From Ligilactobacillus cholophilus (GTDB lineage: Bacteria > Bacillota > Bacilli > Lactobacillales > Lactobacillaceae), in contig NZ_CP127832.1 of assembly GCF_030389495.1 (NCBI RefSeq), positions 558,001-622,000 on the forward strand: 64,000 bases of DNA, read 5' to 3'. A program made the translations under genes and the position numbers. Below the pieces are notes generated by a model that worked only from the letters and a program-made list of their open reading frames with translations, ran no database searches and had not been told where the DNA came from. Position 1 is the stretch's first letter. Each line of letters opens with the position of its first letter. Of the stretch, positions 1 to 9,090 are shown in pieces.

Positions 1-1
1 T

Positions 2-265
2 TTTGCATTTTTTATCTCATTTGTGACTCCATCATCTTTACCTAAAGCTCAAGGACATATTTATCAAGTAGTCCTTTTAAGTAGTTTCGTAATTGCGGTT
101 GTCATTCCTTTTATTGTATATGCAATGCGCAATCATTTTGGTGAAGAAAATAAAGAATTTAAGATTATTCATCTTAAAAGTAAAGATGTTAATAAATTTG
201 TACATCCAATTGGTAGAGGCGAATATTTGATAAAAGAATATAAAAAAGAAATACATAATAAATAG
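2..265 (+). CDS. glutamate:GABA antiporter, C-terminal part (second GadC copy)
   Basis: Only the last 87 residues lie in the window; the gene enters from the left edge in frame 2, so a GTG near base 23 is an internal Val and not a start. The residues match the end of the complete antiporter on the other side of gadB: a final membrane helix followed by a cytoplasmic tail with 'SSKDVNKFVHP' in that protein and 'KSKDVNKFVHP' here. By family this is an APC-superfamily exchanger that takes in glutamate and exports GABA, consuming protons during acid stress. It faces the gadB-gadC pair tail to tail. The family is clear; which isoform it is cannot be judged from the C terminus. Confidence 0.85.
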   Translation, partial: FAFFISFVTPSSLPKAQGHIYQVVLLSSFVIAVVIPFIVYAMRNHFGEENKEFKIIHLKSKDVNKFVHPIGRGEYLIKEYKKEIHNK

Positions 266-295
266 TCACCGTAATTTTTACGGTGACTATTTATT
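261..295. terminator. bidirectional terminator between the two gad transcripts
   Basis: A 12-bp perfect inverted repeat (AATAGTCACCGT with ACGGTGACTATT) around a short T-rich loop. T/A-rich flanks make it usable on both strands. The stop codon of the left antiporter gene lies inside the stem, and gadB ends at its other edge. Confidence 0.85.
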
Positions 296-1713
296 TAATG
301 TGTAAAGCCATATTTTTTAGGTTTATTTTGTTTTGTATGAATTTGAGAAGAATCATTTATTAATTTACTATTATCTAATTCATGAATAGCAGCTTTCATA
401 TCTTCAATTAATTCAACTGCATTGTTCATTCCTAAATCAGCTCGACAAACGATTCTTTGAACTACTAAATTATCTAATCCTTCAGGCATTGGATATGTTG
501 GTACTTGCCAACCACGCATTCTAAGATGATCTGTTAAATCGTAAAGTGTCCATTTTTGATTTAAATTATCTTTTAGTGAATAACATAAAATTGGAAGGTG
601 TTCAGCACCATTAACTACATTAAATCTTCCCATTTTTTGAATTTCATTAATAATGTATTCTGCAACATGGTGTGTACGTAAATGAATATCATGATATCCA
701 GCAAAACCTAGACGAACAAAGTTGTAATATTGACCAATGATTTGTGAAGCACTTCTTGAGAAATTGATTGCCATTGTAGGCATTTCGCCCCCAAGATAAC
801 TAACATTAAAAATTAGATCTTCAGGTAAATATTTCTTGTCACGCCATAAAACCCAACCAATTCCGGGATATACTAAACCATATTTATGTCCAGATGCATT
901 AATTGAAACAACGTTTTTAAGTTTAAAGTCCCAATCAATATCTGGTTCCATGAATGGAGTGTAAAAACCACCGCTTGCAGCATCAACGTGGATATATACT
1001 TTATAATCAGTAGTTTTATTATATTCTTCTACTAGATCATTTAATTTAGCAATATCATCATATTGGCCAGTATAAGTTATTCCCATTATACCAACGATAC
1101 CAATCGTATATTCATCAACATAATCCATAACCTTGTCCATATTTAATGATAAATGGTCTTTATCTAAGGGTACTTCACGAAGTTCAATATCCCAATATGT
1201 GCAAAATTTCTTCCAACAAATTTGATAACTAGAAGAGATAACTAAATTAGGTTTATGTGCATTTAAATCTAAGCCAAGTTTCTTAGCACGTTTGCGCCAT
1301 GCAAATTTCATTGCGAGTCCACCTAACATACATGCTTCAGAAGAACCTACAGTAGAAGTTCCCATGAAATGTTCATTTTCAGGAGCATGCCAAAGATCAG
1401 CAATCATATTTACGCAACGATTTTCTAATTCTGTAGTACGTGGATATTCTGATTTATCAATAGCATTTTTATCTAGTGTTTCTGCCATGATTTTTGTTGC
1501 TTCTGGCTCCATATATGTTTGACAAAATGTAGCAAGATTTTGCCTTGCATTTCCCTCATCTACAAGTTCATCTTTGACCATTTGATAGGCTACTCGTGGT
1601 TGTACAGATTCATTTGCAAATTTATATTTTGGTAGATCTTGTGATTCATGTTCATTTCCAAAAATTGGATCTAAATATTTGGATTCTTCTTGGCTATTTC
1701 TATCAAATAACAT
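295..1713 (-). CDS. gadB: glutamate decarboxylase
   Basis: PLP-dependent decarboxylation of L-glutamate to GABA and CO2 in the cytoplasm, using up one proton. The 472-residue protein has the usual length. The PLP lysine is in 'SGHKYGLVYPG' (Lys277), and the cofactor-facing Asp is in 'HVDAASGG' (about residues 242-249). The C terminus ends in '...GFTH'; the equivalent C-terminal His of E. coli GadB closes the active site at neutral pH, so the pH switch may be kept. The ATG follows a GGAAG ribosome site. It lies 19 bp downstream of gadC on the same strand, so the two are probably one transcript, with substrate supplied by the divergent glutaminase. Confidence 0.97.
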   Translation of the reverse strand: MLFDRNSQEESKYLDPIFGNEHESQDLPKYKFANESVQPRVAYQMVKDELVDEGNARQNLATFCQTYMEPEATKIMAETLDKNAIDKSEYPRTTELENRCVNMIADLWHAPENEHFMGTSTVGSSEACMLGGLAMKFAWRKRAKKLGLDLNAHKPNLVISSSYQICWKKFCTYWDIELREVPLDKDHLSLNMDKVMDYVDEYTIGIVGIMGITYTGQYDDIAKLNDLVEEYNKTTDYKVYIHVDAASGGFYTPFMEPDIDWDFKLKNVVSINASGHKYGLVYPGIGWVLWRDKKYLPEDLIFNVSYLGGEMPTMAINFSRSASQIIGQYYNFVRLGFAGYHDIHLRTHHVAEYIINEIQKMGRFNVVNGAEHLPILCYSLKDNLNQKWTLYDLTDHLRMRGWQVPTYPMPEGLDNLVVQRIVCRADLGMNNAVELIEDMKAAIHELDNSKLINDSSQIHTKQNKPKKYGFTH

Positions 1714-1732
1714 AATACTATCTTCCTTTCAA

Positions 1733-3268
1733 TTATTTTTTATTTTTTAATTCATGTTCCATATAATGTTCTCCACGTCCCGCAGGATGAACAAACTTAT
1801 TTACATCTTTGCTAGAGAAGTGTTTAATTTTGAAGTTTTCATTTTTAGAACCATAGAATTTTCTAAATGCATAAATGACAAAGGGTACAATTAATGCAAT
1901 AACAAAACTTGAAATTAATACAATTTGATAAATTTTTCCATCTTTAGCTGGAAGGGCAGAAGGAGTGGCGAATGAAACGATGAATGCAAAAACTGAAGTT
2001 AATAATCCAGAAAGTGCAAATAAAGTTTTTCCTACTGTTCCTCCAGGAACATTATATGTGCGATGTAACTTTTTTTTCTTGTAAATTAAAACAAAATAAC
2101 TTATAAACATTAATAAATAACAGACTAAGTAAATGACGACAGTTAATGAAACTGCAGCAAGGAATGAAACATTATCACTTCCACCACCAAATGTTAAAAC
2201 AGCATCCCAAATGGTAACAACAATGCCTTGTAAAATTAATAATGGATATGGAACACCATGTTTATTTACTTTACGAAATATTTTAGGCAATAATCCTTGT
2301 TGTGCTGAGACATACATTCCACGAGATGGTCCAATAATCCAAGAACTTATTTCTGCAATAACTCCAAATACAATTGCTAGAGATAAAATTTTAACTAGCC
2401 ACATTAAATGTGAATTAAAGTGTAAAAGTATTAGTTTAAATGCTTGAATTACGCCTGCACTTAAAGATAAATCTTTTTGTGGGACAACAGCTGCAACGCT
2501 AATGCCTCCAAGACCATCTAAAGTAATTGCTAAAATTACTAACATTATTATTGCTAATGGGTAGTTATGTGATGCATTTTTTAATTCATTTACATGTGAT
2601 GCAGATGCTTCGATCCCAGTGAATGCAAGAATAAATGAAGTAAAAATAACTAATGTTGAAATTTTTGTAAAATTAGGAATTAAATTATTAATATTAAATG
2701 ATATTTTTAGTGGATTACCTTGAACAATATATGCAATTGATAATCCAAAAAAAATGATAGATGGAATTAAAATTCCTGATACAAAACCAACTTTAGCTAT
2801 TTTGGCAGTATATTTAGTTCCAGACATCTGAATAAATGTAAGTAGCCAAAATAAAATCAAGACGCCAAAAAACTTAATGAATGGATTTGTATTTAAAGCT
2901 GGCCAATCAAACACAATTGATAAAGCTCCCATAATAAAATAGTCCATTGTTACAAAACCAACTGTAATTTGAAACCATTGGAAGAAAATTGCAGCAAACC
3001 CCCAACGTTTACCGAGGGAATTTCCAACCCAGCTATAAACGCCACCATCTTCCCAACCGTCTACACTTGCCATTTCTGCTGAAACAAGTGCAGTTGGTAA
3101 AAACCAAAATAATCCACCTAAAATGGTAAAGAATATTAAACTTAATTTAGATGTTGCAAATGTTGGATATTCATAAACAGTAAGTACCATTGATGAAGTT
3201 AAGGCAAAGAATCCAAATAAGCCTAATATTTTTTGAGGTTTATTTTTACTTTGTTTAGAGTTATCCAT
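1733..3268 (-). CDS. gadC: glutamate:GABA antiporter
   Basis: An APC-superfamily exchanger with about 12 hydrophobic helices and a short cytoplasmic tail ending 'HPAGRGEHYMEH'. By family knowledge it exports the GABA made by GadB in exchange for glutamate, completing a proton-consuming cycle. The frame stays open up to base 3337, but the ATG at 3268 sits directly behind a strong AAGGAGGAG site and gives a normal 511-residue protein beginning 'MDNSKQSKNK'. It is the first gene of a gadC-gadB transcript. A second copy of the gene ends at the left of the window, so this cluster encodes two related antiporters. Confidence 0.94.
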   Translation of the reverse strand: MDNSKQSKNKPQKILGLFGFFALTSSMVLTVYEYPTFATSKLSLIFFTILGGLFWFLPTALVSAEMASVDGWEDGGVYSWVGNSLGKRWGFAAIFFQWFQITVGFVTMDYFIMGALSIVFDWPALNTNPFIKFFGVLILFWLLTFIQMSGTKYTAKIAKVGFVSGILIPSIIFFGLSIAYIVQGNPLKISFNINNLIPNFTKISTLVIFTSFILAFTGIEASASHVNELKNASHNYPLAIIMLVILAITLDGLGGISVAAVVPQKDLSLSAGVIQAFKLILLHFNSHLMWLVKILSLAIVFGVIAEISSWIIGPSRGMYVSAQQGLLPKIFRKVNKHGVPYPLLILQGIVVTIWDAVLTFGGGSDNVSFLAAVSLTVVIYLVCYLLMFISYFVLIYKKKKLHRTYNVPGGTVGKTLFALSGLLTSVFAFIVSFATPSALPAKDGKIYQIVLISSFVIALIVPFVIYAFRKFYGSKNENFKIKHFSSKDVNKFVHPAGRGEHYMEHELKNKK

Positions 3269-3428
3269 AAAACTCCTCCTTTCATTTTTTATTTTAGCCA
3301 AGTGTCTAAAAGCTTCAATATAAAAAAATAAATGCAAAATTTTATTACTTTTATATATATTTGGTTGTTTTTTAATGACATTTGAATATCTTTGTAATCA
3401 AAAGATGATTTAAATAGGGGTGTTAAAA

Positions 3429-4355
3429 ATGGATAAAAAACTTCTTGATAAAATTATTGAAGAATCATTTCAATATTATAAAAAGGGACATGTTGCAACT
3501 TATATACCTGCATTAGGAAGAGTGAATCCAGAACAATTAGGAATTGCAGTTTATGATTTAGAAAATAATGAACAATATTTTGCAGGAAATGCAGAAACAT
3601 CTTTTGCAATTGAAAGTATTTCAAAAGTACCGGTTTTATTACTAGCAATTGAAGAAAGAGGATTAAAGAATGTTTTTAATAAAGTTGATGCTGAACCAAC
3701 TGGTTTTTCATTTAATTCAATTTTAAATATGGAAATTAATAAACGTACATATCCGATGAATCCATTTGTGAATACAGGAGCTATAGTTATTAATTCATTG
3801 ATTAATGGCAAAAATAGTGATGAACGTTTTGAAAAAATCCTTTCATTTATGAAATTAATTTGTAATAATGAACACTTGACTTTAAACCAAGAAATTTATG
3901 AATCAGAATCAAGAACAGGAGATATTAATCGTTCATTAGCATATTATATGAAAGCCAATGATATGTTTGATGGAGATGTTGAAGATGTTTTAGATTCATA
4001 TTTTAAACAGTGCTCAGTAAATGTAAATACAATAGATTTGTCCAACCTTGCTGCAGTGCTTGCAAATAATGGCATTGCACCTTGGAATAATCAACAGATT
4101 GTATCTGAAGAAGCTGCAATTACTGTAAAATCAATAATGACAACAGCAGGATTGTATGATGAATCGGGTGATTTTTCAACACATGTTGGTATTCCAGCAA
4201 AAAGTGGTGTTGGCGGAGGGCTAATGGCAGTTTCTCCAGATAAATTCGGAATAGGAGTTTTTGGTCCAGCGTTGGATAAAGAAGGAAATAGTACAGCTGG
4301 TATGAAGGCACTAAAATTATTAGTTGAAAAAGTTGGTTTAAATATTTTTGAATAA
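3429..4355 (+). CDS. glsA: glutaminase (serine-dependent, beta-lactamase fold)
   Basis: Hydrolyses L-glutamine to glutamate and ammonia. The catalytic SxxK motif is visible in 'IESISKVPV', and the 308-residue length fits bacterial glutaminases of the YbaS/YlaM type. A GTG nine bases upstream is in frame, but the ATG at 3429 has the better-placed AGGGGTG ribosome site. The gene is divergent from gadC-gadB. The ammonia it releases neutralises acid and the glutamate feeds GadB, a combination known from Limosilactobacillus reuteri and E. coli acid resistance. No regulator gene lies beside it. Confidence 0.93.
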   Translation: MDKKLLDKIIEESFQYYKKGHVATYIPALGRVNPEQLGIAVYDLENNEQYFAGNAETSFAIESISKVPVLLLAIEERGLKNVFNKVDAEPTGFSFNSILNMEINKRTYPMNPFVNTGAIVINSLINGKNSDERFEKILSFMKLICNNEHLTLNQEIYESESRTGDINRSLAYYMKANDMFDGDVEDVLDSYFKQCSVNVNTIDLSNLAAVLANNGIAPWNNQQIVSEEAAITVKSIMTTAGLYDESGDFSTHVGIPAKSGVGGGLMAVSPDKFGIGVFGPALDKEGNSTAGMKALKLLVEKVGLNIFE

Positions 4356-4429
4356 TTATATAAAATAACCTTGCTATTATTACATTTTTCACCGATAATA
4401 TTCTTTAAGTAAAGATTAAGGTGAATGAA

Positions 4430-5116
4430 ATGTTTTATGTGTTTTTAGATTTAATAGGGATTACTGTTGGTGGTTTATTCAGTAAACCTTTACAAAAGTT
4501 TTTATCAGAACGTCAAATTGATTCAATGCTAGAAATTGCGACACTTTGTGTTGGAATCATTGGTATTCAGGGGGCAATTACAACCAAACAGCCACTATTG
4601 ATGCTAGTTAGTTTAGTGCTTGGTTCAGTAATTGGAGTATGGTTAGATATAGATGGGAAATTTAACCATTTTGGCAATTTTATGAAGAGTAAATTACAAA
4701 CAAGTGATCCTCACTTTGTTGAAGGCTTTGTAACAGTTTTTATGATCGAATGTGTTGGATCAATGTCAATTGTTGGTCCATTAAATGTTGCACTTTCTGG
4801 TAATACGGATTTAATGCTATTTAAAGTAATTTTAGATGCAATTACATCGCTTGTATATGGCGCAATTTTTGGCTACAGTGTGTTATTATCTGGCCCATTT
4901 GTTTTCTTATATGAAGCCATTATTTATGGCTGTGCATCAATTATTCAACCACTTTTAACAGCAAGCATAATTAATGAAATCAGTGCAGTTGGATCATTAT
5001 TAATTGTTGCATTAGCATGTGATATTTTGGAAATTAAAAGATTTAAAGTTGCTAACTTCTTACCTGCTTTATTAGGTCCTATAATTTATGGTGCTTTTCA
5101 AGTATTTTTTAAATAA
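4430..5116 (+). CDS. DUF554 family membrane protein
   Basis: A 228-residue integral membrane protein with about seven hydrophobic segments. The pattern 'GSMSIVGPLN' and a C terminus rich in 'LPALLGPIIYG' are typical of the DUF554/YdfK family, whose function is unknown. An in-frame GTG lies three codons upstream, but AAGG precedes the ATG at 4430 by eight bases, so the ATG is preferred. It follows glsA by about 75 bp on the same strand and could share its transcript; no clear terminator separates them. The acid-resistance context does not prove a role there. Confidence 0.85.
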   Translation: MFYVFLDLIGITVGGLFSKPLQKFLSERQIDSMLEIATLCVGIIGIQGAITTKQPLLMLVSLVLGSVIGVWLDIDGKFNHFGNFMKSKLQTSDPHFVEGFVTVFMIECVGSMSIVGPLNVALSGNTDLMLFKVILDAITSLVYGAIFGYSVLLSGPFVFLYEAIIYGCASIIQPLLTASIINEISAVGSLLIVALACDILEIKRFKVANFLPALLGPIIYGAFQVFFK

Positions 5117-5119
5117 TAA

Positions 5120-5148
5120 TTGACAAGTTATAAAATTTAGATTATGAT
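5120..5148 (+). promoter_or_regulatory. sigma-A promoter of the glyQS leader
   Basis: TTGACA and TATGAT separated by 17 bp, a few bases upstream of the T-box leader. Confidence 0.8.
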
Positions 5149-5154
5149 AGCGAC

Positions 5155-5365
5155 ATAATATTGTGAAACATTGATGAAAAAATGGTTATTTTAATTGATT
5201 TATAGCGAACTTGGTTGGTGAAAGCAAGTATGAGATTATTTAACTTGGCATTTTCGGAGTTTCAAACGAATTAAGTTGCTAGGAATTCCTAGAAGTAGGG
5301 TGGAACCGCGATTATGAAGAATCGTCCCTATGTAACCACATTGGCGTTACATAGGGATTTTTTTG
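5155..5365 (+). promoter_or_regulatory. T-box leader, glycine specifier
   Basis: The conserved T-box sequence TGGAACCGCG is at 5301-5310. A GGTGAAAG-type stem I element lies upstream, and the probable specifier codon GGC (glycine) is at 5247-5249 in the context 'cttGGCattttcggag'. A strong terminator (CCCTATGTAAC / GTTACATAGGG, then seven T) ends the leader. Uncharged tRNA-Gly would stabilise the antiterminator and switch on glyQS. Confidence 0.93.
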
Positions 5366-5411
5366 TGCGTCAATGTTTCTTCGAATAATTTATAAAGGAG
5401 CACACATTATT

Positions 5412-6329
5412 ATGTCTAATAAATTATCAATGGCTAATATTATTTTGACTCTGGAACAATTCTGGGCCAAACAAGGTTGTATGGTAATGCAATCTTATGA
5501 TACTGAAAAGGGTGCAGGTACAATGAGCCCATATACATTTTTACGTGCAATTGGGCCAGAACCTTGGAATGTTTGTTATGTAGAACCATCACGTCGTCCT
5601 GCTGATGGTCGATATGGTGAAAATCCTAATCGTTTATATCAACATCATCAATTCCAAGTATTAATGAAACCAAATCCAAATAATATTCAAGATTTATATT
5701 TAGATAGTTTACGTGCATTAGGAATTGAACCAAAAGAACACGATATTCGATTTGTCGAAGATAACTGGGAAAATCCATCAATGGGTTGTGCTGGTGTTGG
5801 TTGGGAAGTTTGGCTTGATGGAATGGAAGTTACACAATTTACATATTTCCAACAAGTTGGTGGCCTCGAAGTTAAACCAGTTGCATCAGAAGTTACATAT
5901 GGATTAGAACGTTTAGCTTCATATATTCAAAATGTGAATTCAGTATTCGATTTAGAGTGGGCTGATGGGGTAAAATATGGTGATATATTCAAAGAACCTG
6001 AATATGAACACTCTAAATATGCTTTTGAAGAAAGTGACCAAGAAATGTTGTTACATACGTTTAATACTTCTGAAGAAGAGGCAAAACGTTTAACAAAACT
6101 TGGTTTAGTTCATCCTGCATATGATTACTTATTGAAATGTAGTCATACATTTAATTTATTAGACGCACGTGGAGCTGTTTCAGTAACAGAACGTGCTGGC
6201 TATTTATCAAGAATACGTAATATGGCTAGAGCAATTGCTAAGGCTTTTGTTTCAGAAAGAAAGAAATTAGGTTTCCCATTAATCAAGGATGAAGAGTTAC
6301 GTCAAAAATTATTGAAGGAGGATAAATAA
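5412..6329 (+). CDS. glyQ: glycine--tRNA ligase, alpha subunit
   Basis: The catalytic subunit of the bacterial alpha2beta2 glycyl-tRNA synthetase, a class II enzyme that charges tRNA-Gly. The protein opens '[18 protein letters not shown]' and contains the highly conserved stretch '[19 protein letters not shown]', with 'YQHHQFQV' further on. The frame is open 39 bases further upstream into the T-box terminator, but the ATG at 5412 follows AAAGGAG and gives the normal 305 residues. glyS begins one base after its stop codon, so translation is likely coupled. Expression is under the T-box. Confidence 0.97.
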   Translation: MSNKLSMANIILTLEQFWAKQGCMVMQSYDTEKGAGTMSPYTFLRAIGPEPWNVCYVEPSRRPADGRYGENPNRLYQHHQFQVLMKPNPNNIQDLYLDSLRALGIEPKEHDIRFVEDNWENPSMGCAGVGWEVWLDGMEVTQFTYFQQVGGLEVKPVASEVTYGLERLASYIQNVNSVFDLEWADGVKYGDIFKEPEYEHSKYAFEESDQEMLLHTFNTSEEEAKRLTKLGLVHPAYDYLLKCSHTFNLLDARGAVSVTERAGYLSRIRNMARAIAKAFVSERKKLGFPLIKDEELRQKLLKEDK

Positions 6330-6330
6330 C

Positions 6331-8415
6331 ATGACACATACATATTTATTAGAAATAGGTTTAGAAGAAATTCCTGCACATGTTGTTACTCCTAGTGCGG
6401 CTCAATTAGTTACAAAAACTGAAAACTTTTTGAATGAACAAAGATTGGCTTTTGATGAAATAGAAACTTATTCAACACCAAGAAGACTTACAGTAAAAGT
6501 TAAAGGATTAGCAGATAAGCAAAAAGATATTGAAGAAGAAGCCAAAGGACCTGCTAAAAAGATTGCATATGATCAAGATGGTAATTGGTCAAAAGCTGCG
6601 CAAGGATTTGCTCGTGGCCAAGGTGTAAATGTAGAAGATTTATTCTTTAAAGAATTAAAAGGTACAGAATATGTTTATGCTAAAAAATTTATTCCTGGTA
6701 AAGATGCTAATGAAGTTATGCAAGGAATGAAAGATGTTGCTATGAGTTTGAAATTTCCAACAATGATGCGTTGGGGAACAAATGATTTTGAATATGTTCG
6801 TCCAATTCGTTGGATAGTTTCAATGTTAGATGACGAAGTTGTGCCATTTAATATTTTAAATATTAAAGCTGGTAATGTAACTGAAGGTCATCGATTCTTA
6901 GGAAAAGCAACTGAACTTAAAGATGCAAATGATTATGTAGAAGCTTTAAGAGCACAAATGGTAATTGTTGATGCCAAAGAACGTAAAGAAATGATTCGAA
7001 ATCAAATCAATGAATTGGCAGAAAAGAATAACTGGAAAATTGTTGTTGATGAAGACTTGTTAGAAGAAGTTAATAATCTTGTTGAATATCCAACAGTATT
7101 TGCTGGCTCATTTGATGAAAAATACTTAAATGTTCCTGATGAAGTTTTAATTACTTCAATGAAAGATCATCAACGTTTCTTCTATGTAACTGATAATGAA
7201 AACAAATTATTACCTAATTTTGTTTCAGTAAGAAATGGAAATAAAGAATACTTAGAAAATGTTATTCATGGTAATGAAAAAGTTTTAACTGCTCGTTTGG
7301 AAGATGCAAAATTCTTTTATGAAGAAGATCAAAAACAATCAATTGCAACTTACGTTGATCGCTTAGATAAGGTAATGTTCCATGATAAAATTGGTACAAT
7401 TGCAGAAAAAATGGAACGAGTTCGTTTACTTGCTAGTCAAATTGGTAAATTTGTTGGTTTATCAGACCAAGAACTTAAAGATTTAGATCGTGTTGCACAA
7501 ATCTATAAATTTGATTTAGTTACTGGAATGGTCGGCGAATTTTCTGAACTCCAAGGTGTAATGGGAGAAATTTATGCACGCTTACAAGGTGAAGACGAAA
7601 ACGTTGCAACTGCAATTAGAGAAGAATATATGCCAATTAGCGCAGAAGGTGAATTGCCAAAATCAAATGTTGGTTCAGTTTTATCAATTGCTGATAAGTT
7701 AGATAGCATTCAATCATTCTTTGCAGCTGGCATGATTCCAAGTGGGTCAAATGACCCTTATGCCTTACGTCGTCAAGCACTTGGAATTATTAGAATTGCA
7801 CTTGATCGTAATTGGAAATTATCAATTCCAGTTATGCAACAATTTGTTGAAAATGCAATTGAAAAACGTCCAGATTTATATGCAAACATTATGCCAAAAG
7901 CTGAACAAAAAGATATGCAACAATTTATAATGGATCGATTATCACAAATTATGAAAGGTGATAAAAAAATGAGACATGACGTATTAGATACAGTTGTTGC
8001 AAATCCTAATAATACATTTGTTGATATTCAAGAAGCTGCTCATATTTTAGGAAAACATGTTACAGATGATGACTTCAAAGAAACAATTGAAGCATTAACT
8101 CGTGTAAGTCGTATGGCTAAAAAAGCACCACAATTTGAAAAAGACGCAATTGTTGATTCTGAATTGTTTGAAAATGAATCAGAAAAAGAATTAGCAGATG
8201 CAGTTAAGGAAATTGCTAGTGCATTTGAAGAAGCTGATTTAGAAGAGAAGTTCCAAAAACTTGCATCATTAAAAATGCCTATTACTAAGTATTTTGATTC
8301 AACAATGATTATGGCTAAAGATGAAGATGTGAAGAATAATCGTCTATTGCAATTGAAGCAAATTGCAGATTTAGCAGAAAGTTTTGGAGAATTAGATAAT
8401 TTAAATGTAAAATAA
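6331..8415 (+). CDS. glyS: glycine--tRNA ligase, beta subunit
   Basis: A 694-residue beta subunit that recognises tRNA-Gly and completes the synthetase with GlyQ. It starts 'MTHTYLLEIGLEEIPAHVV', the usual N terminus, and has the conserved 'YSTPRRLTVKV' and 'FPTMMRWG' stretches and a C-terminal anticodon-binding region. An AAGGAGG site lies inside the end of glyQ, and spacing between the genes is essentially zero, so both subunits are made from one T-box-controlled message. Full length, no damage seen. Confidence 0.97.
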   Translation: MTHTYLLEIGLEEIPAHVVTPSAAQLVTKTENFLNEQRLAFDEIETYSTPRRLTVKVKGLADKQKDIEEEAKGPAKKIAYDQDGNWSKAAQGFARGQGVNVEDLFFKELKGTEYVYAKKFIPGKDANEVMQGMKDVAMSLKFPTMMRWGTNDFEYVRPIRWIVSMLDDEVVPFNILNIKAGNVTEGHRFLGKATELKDANDYVEALRAQMVIVDAKERKEMIRNQINELAEKNNWKIVVDEDLLEEVNNLVEYPTVFAGSFDEKYLNVPDEVLITSMKDHQRFFYVTDNENKLLPNFVSVRNGNKEYLENVIHGNEKVLTARLEDAKFFYEEDQKQSIATYVDRLDKVMFHDKIGTIAEKMERVRLLASQIGKFVGLSDQELKDLDRVAQIYKFDLVTGMVGEFSELQGVMGEIYARLQGEDENVATAIREEYMPISAEGELPKSNVGSVLSIADKLDSIQSFFAAGMIPSGSNDPYALRRQALGIIRIALDRNWKLSIPVMQQFVENAIEKRPDLYANIMPKAEQKDMQQFIMDRLSQIMKGDKKMRHDVLDTVVANPNNTFVDIQEAAHILGKHVTDDDFKETIEALTRVSRMAKKAPQFEKDAIVDSELFENESEKELADAVKEIASAFEEADLEEKFQKLASLKMPITKYFDSTMIMAKDEDVKNNRLLQLKQIADLAESFGELDNLNVK

Positions 8416-8427
8416 TAATTAATTTTA

Positions 8428-8456
8428 AAGGATCATGATTGATTTCATGGTCCTTT
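8428..8456 (+). terminator. terminator after glyS
   Basis: AAGGATCATGA pairs with TTCATGGTCCTT around a short loop and is followed by TTTTT. Confidence 0.75.
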
Positions 8457-8459
8457 TTA

Positions 8460-8495
8460 TTGACAATAAACATCGATACATTTATAATCATCGAT
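8460..8495 (+). promoter_or_regulatory. promoter and probable ArsR operator of the ars operon
   Basis: TTGACA (8460-8465) and TATAAT (8483-8488) are spaced exactly 17 bp. The palindromic hexamer ATCGAT occurs twice, at 8472-8477 and 8490-8495, bracketing the -10 box. A dimeric ArsR/SmtB repressor bound there would cover the promoter. The promoter is clear; the operator is inferred from position. Confidence 0.75.
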
Positions 8496-8525
8496 ATAAA
8501 ATGGATTGAATTTGGAAGTGAAAGT

Positions 8526-8780
8526 ATGGTAAATGAATTAAAGGCTTTAAGTGACGAATCACGTTTAGAGATTGTAATGCTTATAGCTAAACGGGGAGAA
8601 TTATGTGGCTGTGAGATTGAAAAACACTTTTCTATTTCACAGTCCACTGTATCACATCATATGAAAATTTTAACTAATTCAAATATTGTATCTGAACGTA
8701 AAGAAGGGCGTTCTCATTATTATTCTTTGAATAAAGATGTTTTACAAGAATTAGTTTTATATTTAAAACAGTTATTATAA
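8526..8780 (+). CDS. ArsR/SmtB-family transcriptional repressor
   Basis: An 84-residue winged-helix repressor, first gene of the arsenic-type operon. The recognition helix lies in 'ISQSTVSHHMKIL', preceded by 'LCGCEIEKHF'. That C-x-C sits where ArsR repressors carry their As(III)-binding Cys-Val-Cys, so trivalent arsenic or antimony is the likely inducer (family inference). The frame extends 29 codons upstream across the promoter, but the ATG at 8526 follows GGAAGTG and gives the normal short length. It probably represses its own operon through the ATCGAT repeats. Confidence 0.88.
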   Translation: MVNELKALSDESRLEIVMLIAKRGELCGCEIEKHFSISQSTVSHHMKILTNSNIVSERKEGRSHYYSLNKDVLQELVLYLKQLL

Positions 8781-8796
8781 AGAAGGAGAATATTTT

Positions 8797-9054
8797 ATGA
8801 AACCAACACAAGACGTTATTGTACTCGGACCTGGATGTGCGGGTTGTGAAAGTTTAGCAAAAAATACAAAACAAGCATTAAAAGATTTAAATTATGTTGA
8901 TACTACATTTAATTACATTACGGATATTACAGTGATGGCAAGTTTAGGAATTATGTCAGCGCCTGCTTTAATGGTTAAAGGAAAGGTAGTTTCAACGGGT
9001 AAAGTATTAACAGTTGGTGAAATAAAGAATTTGTTAAGGGAAAATGATCTATAA
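8797..9054 (+). CDS. thioredoxin-like small redox protein (TM0996/MTH895 type)
   Basis: An 85-residue thioredoxin-fold protein with the redox motif C-A-G-C near the N terminus ('GPGCAGCESLA') and the cis-Pro region 'MSAPALMVKG'. Such proteins are annotated as redox-active disulfide protein 2 and are often found beside ArsP-type permeases. It sits 17 bp after arsR and 37 bp before the permease. Inference: it may pass electrons to the arsenate reductase or hand a thiolated metalloid to the permease. A sharp AGAAGGAG site precedes the ATG. Confidence 0.85.
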   Translation: MKPTQDVIVLGPGCAGCESLAKNTKQALKDLNYVDTTFNYITDITVMASLGIMSAPALMVKGKVVSTGKVLTVGEIKNLLRENDL

Positions 9055-9090
9055 TAAGTTATTTTTCTTAATAAAAAAGGAGTTTTAAAT

